From positions 1 to 54,006 of the forward strand of contig JAETSN010000024.1 of NCBI GenBank assembly GCA_021769625.1: a stretch of 54,006 nucleotides of DNA, in the 5' to 3' direction. Shown in pieces: positions 40,803 through 50,297 of the stretch (its first letter is position 1; each line of letters begins with the position of its first letter). This stretch comes from [Clostridium] symbiosum. Its GTDB lineage: Bacteria; Bacillota; Clostridia; Lachnospirales; Lachnospiraceae. A program made the translations under genes and the position numbers. Below the pieces are notes generated by a model. It did not search any database. It saw nothing but the letters and a program-made list of their open reading frames with translations, and was not told the origin of the DNA.

Positions 40803-41527
40803 GGCAGGAGACGGTATGTGATCTGACGCCGTTTTTGAAAGAGACAGACAATAAGAGGCGGGAGCAGTTTACGGAATATTTCCATGATGCGCCCTGGTGG
40901 CTGCTGAAGGAGTTCCGGATAGAAAAGATAGAAAAAGACACCCTCCTTGTAAAAGAGGGGGAACCTGCGGATACCATATATTATGTGATAAAAGGAGTTG
41001 TGGAGGCGGCGGATTACCGGGTATACGGGGTGCCTTTTAACTACATGCGGTTCGATAAACTGTATGCGTTCGGAGGGATGGAGTTTATGACGGATGAGGA
41101 TGTGTACAGGACGAATCTCTGGACCGTGACGGACTGTGTGGTGGTCAAACTGTCCAGAACGGTATTTGGGAAATGGATGTACTCGGATATCCATGCGATG
41201 AAATATGAGGCAAAGCAGATCTGTGAATATCTTCTGGCGGAGGGGAGGAACAACAGACTGTTTTTGTTTATGCAGGGAGCGGACAGGCTGGCATTGTTTC
41301 TGGTGGACCACTATAAAAAGTATCATAAGGACGGCTGGCTGGAAATTTCTGCAGGCAGACAGAGTCTGGCGGACGAGACGGGGTTATGCTTAAGGAGCAT
41401 TAACAGAAGCATTAAGAAATTTTATGAGGAGGGCCTGATCACAAAAAAGGGACAGAAAATTCTGATCAGTAAGGAACAATATGAAGAACTTAGAAAAATT
41501 GTAGAAAAAAAGATCGACCTGTCATAA
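40799..41527 (+). CDS. Crp/Fnr family transcription regulator
   Basis: A 242-residue regulator with an N-terminal cyclic-nucleotide-binding-type beta barrel (LLVKEGEPADTIYYVIKGVV) and a C-terminal helix-turn-helix (GRQSLADETGLCLRSINRSI). No cysteine cluster for an iron-sulfur centre is seen and the typical cAMP contacts are not obvious, so the ligand is unknown. It overlaps the upstream membrane protein gene and lies directly before the nucleoside catabolism genes, which it may control. Confidence 0.85.
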   Translation: MRQETVCDLTPFLKETDNKRREQFTEYFHDAPWWLLKEFRIEKIEKDTLLVKEGEPADTIYYVIKGVVEAADYRVYGVPFNYMRFDKLYAFGGMEFMTDEDVYRTNLWTVTDCVVVKLSRTVFGKWMYSDIHAMKYEAKQICEYLLAEGRNNRLFLFMQGADRLALFLVDHYKKYHKDGWLEISAGRQSLADETGLCLRSINRSIKKFYEEGLITKKGQKILISKEQYEELRKIVEKKIDLS

Positions 41528-41533
41528 AATTTA

Positions 41534-41562
41534 TTGCAAAATAACAGAGGGAATAATAAAAT
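41534..41562 (+). promoter_or_regulatory. Promoter of the nucleoside catabolism cluster
   Basis: TTGCAA (41534-41539), a 17-nt spacer and TAAAAT (41557-41562), about 30 nt before the udp start codon. Confidence 0.6.
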
Positions 41563-41592
41563 AGAAGCATAGCGAAAGGTGGGGTGAAAAGC

Positions 41593-42369
41593 ATGAAGAA
41601 CTATTCGGAAGATGCGAGCAGGCAGTATCATATTCAGGTGGCAAAAGGAGAGGTCGGCAGATATGTCATCATGCCGGGGGATCCGAAGCGCTGTGTGAAA
41701 ATAGCGCAGTATTTTGAAGATCCGGTTCTGGTGGCGGACAACAGGGAGTATGTGACCTATACCGGGACGCTGGACGGTGTGAAAGTCAGTGTGACGTCCA
41801 CCGGGATCGGCGGTCCTTCCGCTTCTATCGCCATGGAGGAACTTTATCGCTGCGGAGCGGATACGTTTATCCGGATCGGCACCTGCGGCGGGATGCAGGC
41901 CGAGGTGAAGAGCGGGGATGTGGTGGTCGCCACGGGAGCCATCCGCATGGAGGGGACGACAAAGGAATATGCGCCCATCGAGTTCCCGGCCGTGCCGGAT
42001 CTTGTGGTGACAAACGCGCTGGTGGAGTCGGCGAAAAAGAAGGGTTATCCGTTCCATACGGGGGTGGTGCAGTGCAAGGATTCGTTCTACGGGCAGCACG
42101 AGCCGGAGACAAAGCCGGTCAGCTATGAGCTGATGAACAAGTGGGAAGCGTGGAAGCGGCTGGGATGTCTGGCGTCCGAGATGGAATCGGCGGCGCTGTT
42201 TATTGTGGCGAGCTATCTGCATGTGCGGACGGGGTCCTGTTTCCTTGTGGTGGCGAATCAGGAGCGGGAGAAGCTGGGGCTGGAAAATCCCGTGGTGCAT
42301 GACACGGATATAGCGATCCAGGTGGCGGTGGAAGCGATTCGGGAACTGATAAAGCAGGATCAGAAATAG
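41593..42369 (+). CDS. udp: Uridine phosphorylase
   Basis: A 258-residue enzyme splitting uridine with phosphate to uracil and ribose 1-phosphate. [42 protein letters not shown] and [10 protein letters not shown] are typical of the Udp branch of nucleoside phosphorylases. ATG 41593 was chosen with AGGTGGGG upstream; a GTG at 41584 is an alternative. It begins the nucleoside cluster. A family A repeat follows. Confidence 0.93.
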   Translation: MKNYSEDASRQYHIQVAKGEVGRYVIMPGDPKRCVKIAQYFEDPVLVADNREYVTYTGTLDGVKVSVTSTGIGGPSASIAMEELYRCGADTFIRIGTCGGMQAEVKSGDVVVATGAIRMEGTTKEYAPIEFPAVPDLVVTNALVESAKKKGYPFHTGVVQCKDSFYGQHEPETKPVSYELMNKWEAWKRLGCLASEMESAALFIVASYLHVRTGSCFLVVANQEREKLGLENPVVHDTDIAIQVAVEAIRELIKQDQK

Positions 42370-42371
42370 TC

Positions 42372-42594
42372 AATGTCATTTAGTTAATGATGCCGGACGC
42401 TGGCAAGAACATAAAATACTTCGGCGCCACGCTCGCGCTCTGTGAAAAGCGCAGCGGACACTAAGCCCGTGAAATACCATGTGAAATTTTGATTTTTAAA
42501 TTTCACATTGGCTAATTGTGCCGGCGTTTTTCAAAGGGCTCCTTAAGTATTTTATGTTCTTACCAGCTGACTAAGGTGTTAATTAAATGACATT
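42372..42594 (+). repeat. Family A structured repeat, copy A3
   Basis: The terminal inverted repeat AATGTCATTTAGTTAA (42372-42387) pairs with 42579-42594 at 15 of 16 positions. A 23-bp stem joins 42399-42421 with 42545-42567 (22 of 23). The centre has GCGCCACGCTCGCGCTCTG, GCGGACACTAAGC, GTGCCGGCG and TTTTTCAAAGGGCTCCTTAAG, with one extra small hairpin GTGAAATTT/AAATTTCAC. It lies between udp and deoC inside a probable operon. Confidence 0.8.
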
Positions 42595-42645
42595 GCAGAA
42601 ATAGTAGGAGTTCGGCTTATGCGGAACTGGAATAGGAGAATGATT

Positions 42646-43311
42646 ATGGATGTAAAAGAAATGGTAAAGCATGTTGACCACACGCTGCTTCTGCAGCCTT
42701 CCACTTGGGAGGAAATCAGGCAGATCTGCGACGATGCGGTGGCATACGGGACGGCTTCCGTGTGTATCCCGCCTTCTTATGTAAAGCAGGCGGCGGATTA
42801 TCTGCAGGGAAAGGTGGCGGTCTGCACCGTGATCGGATTTCCAAACGGTTATATGACAACCGCCGTGAAGGAATTCGAGACGAAGGATGCCATCGCGAAC
42901 GGAGCGGCGGAGATCGATATGGTGATCAATATCGGCTGGCTGAAGGATAAAAAGTACGATCTGCTGGAGGAGGAGATCCGTGCGTTAAAGGCGGCATGCG
43001 GCGATAAGATACTGAAGGTGATCATTGAGACATGCCTGCTGACGGATGAAGAGAAGATAAAGATGTGTGAGATCGTGACGAAGGCGGGAGCGGATTACAT
43101 TAAAACTTCCACCGGTTTCTCGACGGCAGGCGCAACCTTTGACGATGTGAAGCTGTTTGCGGAGCATGTGGGGCCGGATGTGAAGATCAAAGCGGCGGGC
43201 GGCATCTCTTCTCTGGAGGATGCGGAGAAATTCCTTGCGCTGGGGGCGGACCGCCTCGGCACGAGCCGTATCATCAAACTGATCAAGAAGGAAGAGGCGA
43301 CAGGGTATTAA
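42646..43311 (+). CDS. deoC: Deoxyribose-phosphate aldolase
   Basis: A 221-residue aldolase cleaving 2-deoxyribose 5-phosphate to glyceraldehyde 3-phosphate and acetaldehyde. The Schiff-base lysine lies in [28 protein letters not shown] holds the second conserved lysine and phosphate loop. ATG 42646 is 6 nt after AGGAGA; this AATAGGAG is part of a TGCGGAACTGGAATAGGAG segment like the right flank of family B repeats. Confidence 0.95.
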   Translation: MDVKEMVKHVDHTLLLQPSTWEEIRQICDDAVAYGTASVCIPPSYVKQAADYLQGKVAVCTVIGFPNGYMTTAVKEFETKDAIANGAAEIDMVINIGWLKDKKYDLLEEEIRALKAACGDKILKVIIETCLLTDEEKIKMCEIVTKAGADYIKTSTGFSTAGATFDDVKLFAEHVGPDVKIKAAGGISSLEDAEKFLALGADRLGTSRIIKLIKKEEATGY

Positions 43312-43429
43312 AGGTGAAGGTTATGCGGGACTGGAATAGACCGAGCTGAAAGCAAGGAATACGAACAAAAAGCGAAGCGTTTGTGAGTTGGAATATATGT
43401 GAAACCGAAATAGAATAGGAGGGCAGGAG

Positions 43430-43849
43430 ATGGATAAGAAACTGACAGAAGAAATGATCGATCTGGCGATCCGGCAGATGGATTTTTCGTATGTTCCGTA
43501 TTCCCATTTCAGGGTCGGTGCGGCGCTCCTTGCAAAAAACGGAAAGTTTTATACAGGCTGCAACATTGAAAATGCCGCCTACACGCCGACCAACTGCGCG
43601 GAGCGGACAGCGTTTTTCAAGGCGGTGAGCGAGGGTGTGACGGAGTTTGACGCCATCTGCATCGTGGGCGGAAAAGAGGGAATCCTGACGGGATATGCGG
43701 CTCCCTGCGGCGTGTGCAGGCAGGTGATGATGGAATTCTGCGATCCGGATACCTTCCGGATCATTCTGGCGAAGAGCAGAGAGGAGTATGAAATTTGTAC
43801 TTTGCGGGAAATGCTCCCGCAGGGATTCGGGCCGGCGAATCTTGCCTGA
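43430..43849 (+). CDS. cdd: Cytidine deaminase
   Basis: A 139-residue zinc enzyme converting cytidine to uridine. The zinc site is NCAERTAFFKAVS (Cys and catalytic Glu) plus APCGVCRQVMMEF (two cysteines); NIENAAYTPT matches the substrate loop. GGAGG lies 7 nt before the ATG. It feeds uridine to udp. Confidence 0.96.
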   Translation: MDKKLTEEMIDLAIRQMDFSYVPYSHFRVGAALLAKNGKFYTGCNIENAAYTPTNCAERTAFFKAVSEGVTEFDAICIVGGKEGILTGYAAPCGVCRQVMMEFCDPDTFRIILAKSREEYEICTLREMLPQGFGPANLA

Positions 43850-43996
43850 TGATGGCAGGGATTCGGACGGGCAGATCTTGCCTGATCGGCCGCAGTGACC
43901 GGTCTGAGTACTTTTGACTGACATCGGGCAGTTGTTTTGAGAGGAAAACAAACATAACGAAAAAAACACAGGATAAAGGGATGGGCTTAGGCGATC

Positions 43997-44974
43997 ATGA
44001 CAACCATGGAATTAAGGAAACTGCCCAAAATAGAACTGCACTGTCATCTGGACGGTTCCCTGAGCCGGGAATTTATCGAGGAGCGGCTTGGGAGGAGCGT
44101 GGAGGAGACAGAGATCAGGGTATCTGAGGACTGCAGGAATCTGGAGGAATATCTGGGAAAATTTGTGCTGCCCATAGCCTGCCTGCAGGATCAGGCGGGG
44201 CTGACGGGGGCAGGGTATGATGTCTTAAGGACGATGGGCAGTGAGAGTGTCTGTTATGCGGAGATACGTTTTGACCCGATCGCCTGCGGTCTGGAAGGCA
44301 TGAGTACGGAGCAGGCGATCGAAGCGCTGCTTGGAGGACTGGAAAAGGGAAAACAGGATTTCGGCGTGGCGTATAATGTGATCGTCTGTGCCATGCGTCA
44401 TTACAGTGAAGAGCAGAATTACGAGATGATCAGGACGGCGCGGCAGTTTTTAGGGACCGGTGTCTGTGCGGCGGATCTTGCCGGGGCGGAAGCGCAGTAT
44501 CCGATGGCGGAGTTCATAAACTTGTTTGAAAAGGTGAAAAAACTCGGCATGCCCTACACGATACATGCCGGGGAGTGCGGCAATGCGGACAATATCGCGG
44601 ATGCGGTGAAGGCGGGGGCAAGACGCATCGGGCACGGCATTGCCATGAGGGGAAGAAACGATATTCAGGAACTCGTGAAAAAAGCCGGTGTGGGGATCGA
44701 GATGTGTCCCATCAGCAATCTGCAGACGAAAGCAGTAAAAAGCCCGGAGGAGTATCCTCTGCGGGAATTTCTGGATAGGGGGCTGCTTATCACGATCAAT
44801 ACGGACAACCGTGCCGTGAGCGGTACGTCCCTGACAAAGGAACTGGAATTTATCGCGAAAACTTACGGAATACGGGACGAGGAGATCTTATCCTGCATGA
44901 AAAATGCGGCGGAGGTTTCGTTTGCGGATGACGGGATGAAGGAAAAGCTCCGCGGCTGTTTTGTGAAAGTATGA
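43997..44974 (+). CDS. add: Adenosine deaminase
   Basis: A 325-residue metal-dependent enzyme converting adenosine to inosine. ELHCHLDGSLSREFIEE gives the two metal histidines, IHAGECGN the third with the catalytic Glu region, RIGHGIAM a further active-site histidine, and NTDNRAVSGT the metal aspartates. The ribosome binding site is weak (TTAGGCGATC). It fits the surrounding nucleoside cluster. Confidence 0.94.
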   Translation: MTTMELRKLPKIELHCHLDGSLSREFIEERLGRSVEETEIRVSEDCRNLEEYLGKFVLPIACLQDQAGLTGAGYDVLRTMGSESVCYAEIRFDPIACGLEGMSTEQAIEALLGGLEKGKQDFGVAYNVIVCAMRHYSEEQNYEMIRTARQFLGTGVCAADLAGAEAQYPMAEFINLFEKVKKLGMPYTIHAGECGNADNIADAVKAGARRIGHGIAMRGRNDIQELVKKAGVGIEMCPISNLQTKAVKSPEEYPLREFLDRGLLITINTDNRAVSGTSLTKELEFIAKTYGIRDEEILSCMKNAAEVSFADDGMKEKLRGCFVKV

Positions 44975-45094
44975 AGAGAAAGAATCGAGAAATCGCAGGG
45001 CGGAACACTTCTGCAAAAATATATAGAGAAATAGGCACAATATGAAAAATGAGAGTTTATTATGGTTGGTATTTGGGCAAAACGAAAGGAGCGA

Positions 45095-46294
45095 ATGACT
45101 AAAATGAGCGCATATAAGAGAATTTTTGTGATCGTTCTGGATTCTCTCGGCATCGGGGAACTGCCGGATGCCGGAGATTTCGGGGATGTGGGAACGGATA
45201 CCTTCGGGCATATTCTGGATCGGATGGGCAGGATCGAGATACCGAACCTTCAAAAGCTGGGGATGCTGAATCTTCATGCGGGCGGTGAGATGAAAGCCGT
45301 GGAAAAGCCTCTCGGACGGTATATGCGTCTCGGTGAGATGAGCAGCGGAAAGGATACCATGACGGGGCACTGGGAGATCATGGGCATTAAGACGGAAAAG
45401 CCTTTTAAGACATTTACCGAGACAGGTTTTCCGCCGGAGCTGATCGCGGAACTGGAGAAGCGCTGCGGGAAGAGAGTAATCGGCAACAAGAGCTACAGTG
45501 GGACCAAGATCATTGAGGAGCTGGGCGAGGAGGAGATCAACACGGGGGCGATGATCGTCTACACGTCGGCGGACTCCGTGCTGCAGATCTGCGGCAACGA
45601 GGAGACTTTCGACCTGCAGAACCTGTACCGCTGCTGTGAGATCGCGAGGGAACTGACGCTGCGGGACGAGTGGAGAGTCGGGCGCGTGATCGCAAGGCCC
45701 TATGTGGGGAAGAAGAAAGGGGAGTTTAAGCGCACCAGCAACCGACATGACTATGCGCTGAAGCCTTCAGGCCCGACAGCGCTGAACGCCCTGCAGGATG
45801 CGGGCTTTGATGTGATCGGCATCGGCAAGATCCATGATATCTTCTGCGGGGAGGGGATCACGGAGACCCATCATTCCGACAGTTCCGTGCACGGCATGGA
45901 GCAGGCCATAGAGATCGCGGACCGGGATTTTAACGGTCTTTGCTTTGTCAATCTGGTTGACTTTGACGCTCTGTGGGGGCATCGCAGGGATGTGAAGGGC
46001 TACGCGGAGGAGATCGAAAAATTTGACAAAAATCTGGGAGTCCTTCTGGAGAAGCTGACGAAGGACGATCTGGTGATCCTGACGGCGGACCATGGAAATG
46101 ATCCGACCTATACGGGGACGGACCATACCAGAGAGTATGTGCCCTTTGTCGCATATTCCAAGAGGATGGAGCACGGCGGCGCACTGGAAAATGAGGAGAC
46201 TTTTGCGGTGATCGGGGCTACAGTGGCCGATAATTTCGGCGTGAAGATGCCGGAGGGGACCATTGGCAGATCGGTGTTGGAAAAGTTATTGTAG
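45095..46294 (+). CDS. deoB: Phosphopentomutase
   Basis: A roughly 399-residue metalloenzyme interconverting ribose or deoxyribose 1- and 5-phosphates, linking the phosphorylases to deo[32 protein letters not shown], and [16 protein letters not shown] with EYVPFVAYS are the metal-binding blocks of the alkaline phosphatase superfamily. ATG 45095 is 3 nt after AAAGGAG and ATG 45104 is 12 nt after it; either could be used. Confidence 0.95.
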   Translation: MTKMSAYKRIFVIVLDSLGIGELPDAGDFGDVGTDTFGHILDRMGRIEIPNLQKLGMLNLHAGGEMKAVEKPLGRYMRLGEMSSGKDTMTGHWEIMGIKTEKPFKTFTETGFPPELIAELEKRCGKRVIGNKSYSGTKIIEELGEEEINTGAMIVYTSADSVLQICGNEETFDLQNLYRCCEIARELTLRDEWRVGRVIARPYVGKKKGEFKRTSNRHDYALKPSGPTALNALQDAGFDVIGIGKIHDIFCGEGITETHHSDSSVHGMEQAIEIADRDFNGLCFVNLVDFDALWGHRRDVKGYAEEIEKFDKNLGVLLEKLTKDDLVILTADHGNDPTYTGTDHTREYVPFVAYSKRMEHGGALENEETFAVIGATVADNFGVKMPEGTIGRSVLEKLL

Positions 46295-46330
46295 AAATTG
46301 TTCCCATGAGAATAAAAGCGATATGAGAAT

Positions 46331-46389
46331 AGTCCGGTGTGGCGGCAGAGTGCTTACAGCAACTGTCGTAAACCGGACTGTTATTTTTT
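46331..46389 (+). terminator. Terminator after deoB
   Basis: AGTCCGGT (46331-46338) pairs with ACCGGACT (46372-46379), followed by GTTATTTTTTG. The 33-nt loop may carry a smaller stem. It marks the end of the nucleoside cluster; the gap 46390-46482 shows no gene. Confidence 0.55.
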
Positions 46390-46482
46390 GTGCTTTGTAC
46401 TTCATGGCGGGTTTTCTGCTGCGCGGCAAAGTGCAAAAGAGCATGCAGATCTGCGAAATTTATCCAACATTGCCGGTGCATC

Positions 46483-46512
46483 TTGTAAAAAGGTGAAACA
46501 GTGTGCTAAAAT
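46483..46512 (+). promoter_or_regulatory. Promoter of ilvD-ilvB
   Basis: TTGTAA (46483-46488), an 18-nt spacer and TAAAAT (46507-46512). It lies just before the family A copy A4, so that element would be in the 5' untranslated leader of ilvD. Confidence 0.5.
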
Positions 46513-46522
46513 AAACTGAAGT

Positions 46523-46730
46523 GATGCCATTAAGTTGGTGATGGCGGACGCCGAGAGGAAAATCAAATCCTCTGTCGCCGCGCTCTCGCTGGCTCTGTTT
46601 TTTAAGAGTCTGTGAAAAGCGTAGCGGGCACTAAGCTCGTGAAATACCTCGCTAAGTGCCGACGCTTTTTAAGGGGCTCCTTGAGGATTTGATTTTCCTC
46701 TCGGCTGCTTAAAGACATTAACAAAATGAT
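46523..46730 (+). repeat. Family A structured repeat, copy A4
   Basis: A perfect 23-bp stem starting GCCGAGAGG joins 46550-46572 with 46683-46705. The centre has GTCGCCGCGCTCTCGCTGGC, GCGGGCACTAAGCTCGTGAA, ACCTCGCTAAGTGCCGACG and TTTTTAAGGGGCTCCTTGAG. Terminal pairing is weaker than in A3. It sits between a likely promoter and ilvD. Confidence 0.8.
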
Positions 46731-46799
46731 AAAGTAGACTGAGCTGCAGGCAGCGGGAATGGACAGAAATGAATATAACAGAGAAGAAAGGATGAAGAC

Positions 46800-48470
46800 A
46801 TGAGGAGTGACAATGTAAAAGTCGGGATGCAGCAGGCACCCCACAGAAGTCTGTTTAATGCGCTGGGTTTCACGGAGGAGGAGATGAGAAAGCCGATGGT
46901 CGGCATCGTCAGCTCTTACAATGAGATCGTACCCGGCCATATGAATCTGGATAAAATTGTAAATGCGGTGAAACTGGGCGTGGCGGAAGCGGGCGGCGTG
47001 CCGGTGGTATTCCCCGCGATCGCGGTCTGTGACGGGATCGCCATGGGGCATGTGGGAATGAAATATTCCCTTGTGACAAGGGATCTGATCGCGGATTCCA
47101 CGGAATGTATGGCGCTGGCGCATCAGTTTGACGCGCTGGTGATGGTTCCCAACTGTGATAAGAATGTGCCGGGGCTTTTGATGGCGGCGGCGAGAATCAA
47201 CGTGCCGACCGTATTCGTGTCCGGCGGACCCATGCTGGCAGGGCGGGTGAAGGGCGAAAAGAGAAGCCTTTCCTCCATGTTTGAGGCGGTGGGCGCCCAT
47301 GCGGCGGGCAATATGAGTGAAGAGGATGTGCGGGAATTTGAGGAGAAGGTATGTCCGACCTGCGGTTCCTGTTCCGGTATGTATACGGCGAATTCCATGA
47401 ACTGCCTGACGGAGGCGCTGGGCATGGGGCTTGGAGGAAACGGCACGATCCCGGCGGTGTATTCCGACAGGATCAAACTGGCAAAACATGCCGGTATGGC
47501 TGTGATGGAGATGCTGAAACAGAATATCCGTCCCAGAGATATCATGACGAAGGAGGCTGTTTTAAATGCATTGACTGTGGATATGGCGTTGGGCTGTTCC
47601 ACCAACTCCATGCTGCACCTCCCGGCGATCGCCCATGAGATCGGTTTTGATTTCGATATCGCCATGGCGAATGAGATCAGCGAGAAGACGCCGAATCTCT
47701 GCCATCTGGCGCCTGCGGGTCCCACTTATATGGAAGATCTGAATGAGGCGGGCGGCGTCTACGCTGTGATGAACGAACTGTCCGAGCTGGGGCTTTTAAA
47801 TGAAGGCTGCATGACTGTCACCGGAAAGACTATCGGTGAGAATATCAAAGGCGCGGTAAATAAGAATCCGGAAGTGATCAGGCCTCTTGATCATCCCTAC
47901 AGCAAAACGGGTGGCCTGGCGGTGCTGAAAGGAAATCTGGCGCCGGACGGCTCCGTGGTGAAGCGCTCTGCGGTGGTGCCGGAGATGATGGTGCATGAAG
48001 GACCGGCGAGGGTGTTTGAGTGCGAGGAGGATGCTATTGAGGCAATCAAATCCGGCAGGATCGTGGCGGGCGATGTGGTAGTGATCCGGTATGAGGGACC
48101 AAAGGGAGGCCCGGGCATGCGCGAGATGCTGAATCCGACTTCCGCCATAGCGGGTATGGGGCTTGGTTCCAGCGTGGCGCTGATCACGGACGGACGTTTC
48201 TCCGGCGCAAGCAGGGGCGCATCCATCGGACATGTGTCGCCGGAAGCGGCGGTGGGCGGTCCTATCGCGCTGGTGGAAGAGGGGGATATCATCAGCATCG
48301 ATATTCCGAATTACAGCCTGAATGTAAAGGTTTCTGAGGAAGTGCTGGCGGAGCGGAAAGCGAAATGGCAGCCGAAAGAGCCCGCGGTGAATACCGGATA
48401 TCTGGCGAGATACCGCGAGATGGTGACCAGCGGCAACAGGGGGGCGATTCTGGAGAAAGTGAAGAAGTGA
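46800..48470 (+). CDS. ilvD: Dihydroxy-acid dehydratase
   Basis: A 556-residue iron-sulfur dehydratase making 2-keto acids in valine, leucine and isoleucine synthesis. Cluster ligands are in [18 protein letters not shown] and [34 protein letters not shown] and [13 protein letters not shown] are conserved C-terminal blocks. AAAGGA precedes the ATG. ilvB follows 65 bp later. Confidence 0.97.
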   Translation: MRSDNVKVGMQQAPHRSLFNALGFTEEEMRKPMVGIVSSYNEIVPGHMNLDKIVNAVKLGVAEAGGVPVVFPAIAVCDGIAMGHVGMKYSLVTRDLIADSTECMALAHQFDALVMVPNCDKNVPGLLMAAARINVPTVFVSGGPMLAGRVKGEKRSLSSMFEAVGAHAAGNMSEEDVREFEEKVCPTCGSCSGMYTANSMNCLTEALGMGLGGNGTIPAVYSDRIKLAKHAGMAVMEMLKQNIRPRDIMTKEAVLNALTVDMALGCSTNSMLHLPAIAHEIGFDFDIAMANEISEKTPNLCHLAPAGPTYMEDLNEAGGVYAVMNELSELGLLNEGCMTVTGKTIGENIKGAVNKNPEVIRPLDHPYSKTGGLAVLKGNLAPDGSVVKRSAVVPEMMVHEGPARVFECEEDAIEAIKSGRIVAGDVVVIRYEGPKGGPGMREMLNPTSAIAGMGLGSSVALITDGRFSGASRGASIGHVSPEAAVGGPIALVEEGDIISIDIPNYSLNVKVSEEVLAERKAKWQPKEPAVNTGYLARYREMVTSGNRGAILEKVKK

Positions 48471-48535
48471 TGGCGCAGACGCCGGAGTTTTTGTATAAAA
48501 AATCAAAATATATTTAATTTACAGGAGGAATATGA

Positions 48536-50215
48536 ATGCAGCTTACAGGCTCGGAAATTGTGATAGAGTGTTTAAAAGAACAGGGTGTGGATACCGTTTT
48601 CGGTTATCCCGGCGGTACGATCTTAAATGTATATGACGCATTATATAAGCACAGCGATGAGATCCATCATATCCTGACAAGCCATGAGCAGGGCGCGGCA
48701 CATGCGGCGGACGGTTATGCCAGAGCGACCGGAAAGGTGGGTGTCTGCATGGCGACCAGTGGTCCCGGCGCGACCAATCTCGTGACGGGGATCGCTACGG
48801 CTTATATGGATTCCATTCCGGTGGTGGCGATCACAGCGAACGTGAACCTGCCCGCCCTCGGCAAGGATTCCTTTCAGGAGGTGGATATCGCGGGCGTGGT
48901 GATGCCGATCACAAAGCACAGCTACATAGTGAAGGATGTGACAAAGCTGGCGGATACATTGCGGAAGGCTTTCCATATTGCAAAATCCGGCCGTCCCGGT
49001 CCAGTGCTGGTGGATATCACGAAGGATGTGACGGCAAATACCTGTGAATTTACGCCGCAGACACCGGAACCTGCAGAGAAAAAGGCAAAATATACGGAGG
49101 CGGATATCGAGGCGGCGATCGAGCTGATCAACAGGGCCGAGAGGCCGTATCTCTATGTGGGCGGCGGGATTATTCTATCCGGCGCCTCGGAGGAACTTGC
49201 CAGATTCGCGAAAAAGGTGGACGCGCCGGTCTGCGATACGCTGCTCGGCAAGGGCGCGTTTAACGGAAGAGACGCTGTCTATACAGGGATGATCGGCATG
49301 CACGGAACAAAGGCCTCCAATCTGGGCGTCAGCGAGTGCGACCTGCTGATCGCCTTGGGCGCAAGATTCTCCGACCGTGTGGTGGGAGATCCGAAGAGTT
49401 TTGCAGCGAAAGCGAAAGTGCTTCATATCGATATTGATGCGGCGGAGATCAATAAAAATATCAGGACGGATGTGTCCGTAGTCGGGGATCTGAAGGAAAT
49501 CCTCCAGATCTTAAATCAGAGGCTGGAAGATAAAAAGCATCCCGAATGGCTTGCAAGGATCGCGGAGCTAAAGGAGAAACATCCGCTGGCCTACGATAAG
49601 AGCGGGCTGACCTGCCCTTATATCATAGAGGAGATCGACCGGATCACAGAGGGGAAAGCGATCATCACGACGGATGTGGGACAGCACCAGATGTGGGCGG
49701 CGCAGTATTATAGATATACGGAGCCGAGAACTTTCCTCTCCTCCGGCGGCCTTGGCACGATGGGCTACGGGCTTGGTGCCTGCATCGGCGCAAAGTGCGG
49801 TATGCCGGATAAGATATGCGTCAATATCGCGGGCGACGGGTGTTTCCGCATGAACCTGAATGAGCTTGCAACCGCCAGCAGATACAATATCCCGATCATA
49901 CAGGTGGTGATCAACAACCATGTGCTGGGCATGGTGCGGCAGTGGCAGACGCTGTTCTACGGAAAGCGTTATTCCCAGACGATTCTGCAGGATAAGGTGG
50001 ACTTCTGCAAAGTGGCGGAAGGACTCGGCTGCGAGGCGATCCTTGTGACGAAGAAAGAGGAAGTGGCGCCGGCCGTGGAGAAGGCGTTGTCTCTTGGAAA
50101 GCCTGTTGTATTGAACTGCATTATCAATGAGGATGATAAGGTGTTCCCGATGGTATCGCCGGGCGGCCCGATCAGTGAGGCGTTTGACGCGGAGGATCTG
50201 GCAAAGAGAGGATAA
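48536..50215 (+). CDS. ilvB: Acetolactate synthase large subunit
   Basis: A 559-residue thiamin diphosphate enzyme condensing pyruvate to acetolactate or acetohydroxybutyrate. Seen: FGYPGGTILNVYDAL, the catalytic Glu in HEQGAAHAADGYARATG, GRPGPVLVDITKDV and the cofactor motif NIAGDGCFRMNLNELATA. The start has GGAGG 7 nt upstream. No small regulatory subunit (ilvN) follows; a terminator comes next. Confidence 0.96.
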   Translation: MQLTGSEIVIECLKEQGVDTVFGYPGGTILNVYDALYKHSDEIHHILTSHEQGAAHAADGYARATGKVGVCMATSGPGATNLVTGIATAYMDSIPVVAITANVNLPALGKDSFQEVDIAGVVMPITKHSYIVKDVTKLADTLRKAFHIAKSGRPGPVLVDITKDVTANTCEFTPQTPEPAEKKAKYTEADIEAAIELINRAERPYLYVGGGIILSGASEELARFAKKVDAPVCDTLLGKGAFNGRDAVYTGMIGMHGTKASNLGVSECDLLIALGARFSDRVVGDPKSFAAKAKVLHIDIDAAEINKNIRTDVSVVGDLKEILQILNQRLEDKKHPEWLARIAELKEKHPLAYDKSGLTCPYIIEEIDRITEGKAIITTDVGQHQMWAAQYYRYTEPRTFLSSGGLGTMGYGLGACIGAKCGMPDKICVNIAGDGCFRMNLNELATASRYNIPIIQVVINNHVLGMVRQWQTLFYGKRYSQTILQDKVDFCKVAEGLGCEAILVTKKEEVAPAVEKALSLGKPVVLNCIINEDDKVFPMVSPGGPISEAFDAEDLAKRG

Positions 50216-50246
50216 GCGGGAGATCAGTTTTCATAGGGAAAGAACA

Positions 50247-50279
50247 GAGGCCGTCAACGAAATGAGTTGGCGGTCTTTT
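50247..50279 (+). terminator. Terminator after ilvB
   Basis: GGCCGTCAAC pairs with GTTGGCGGTC (with wobble pairs) and is followed by TTTTG, 31 nt after the stop codon. Confidence 0.6.
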
Positions 50280-50297
50280 GTGATATACAAAAAAGAT

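Noticed and set aside
46263-46496. 77-residue ORF at the end of deoB
   Set aside because: It overlaps the 3' end of deoB and the terminator hairpin, without a ribosome binding site or recognisable domain.
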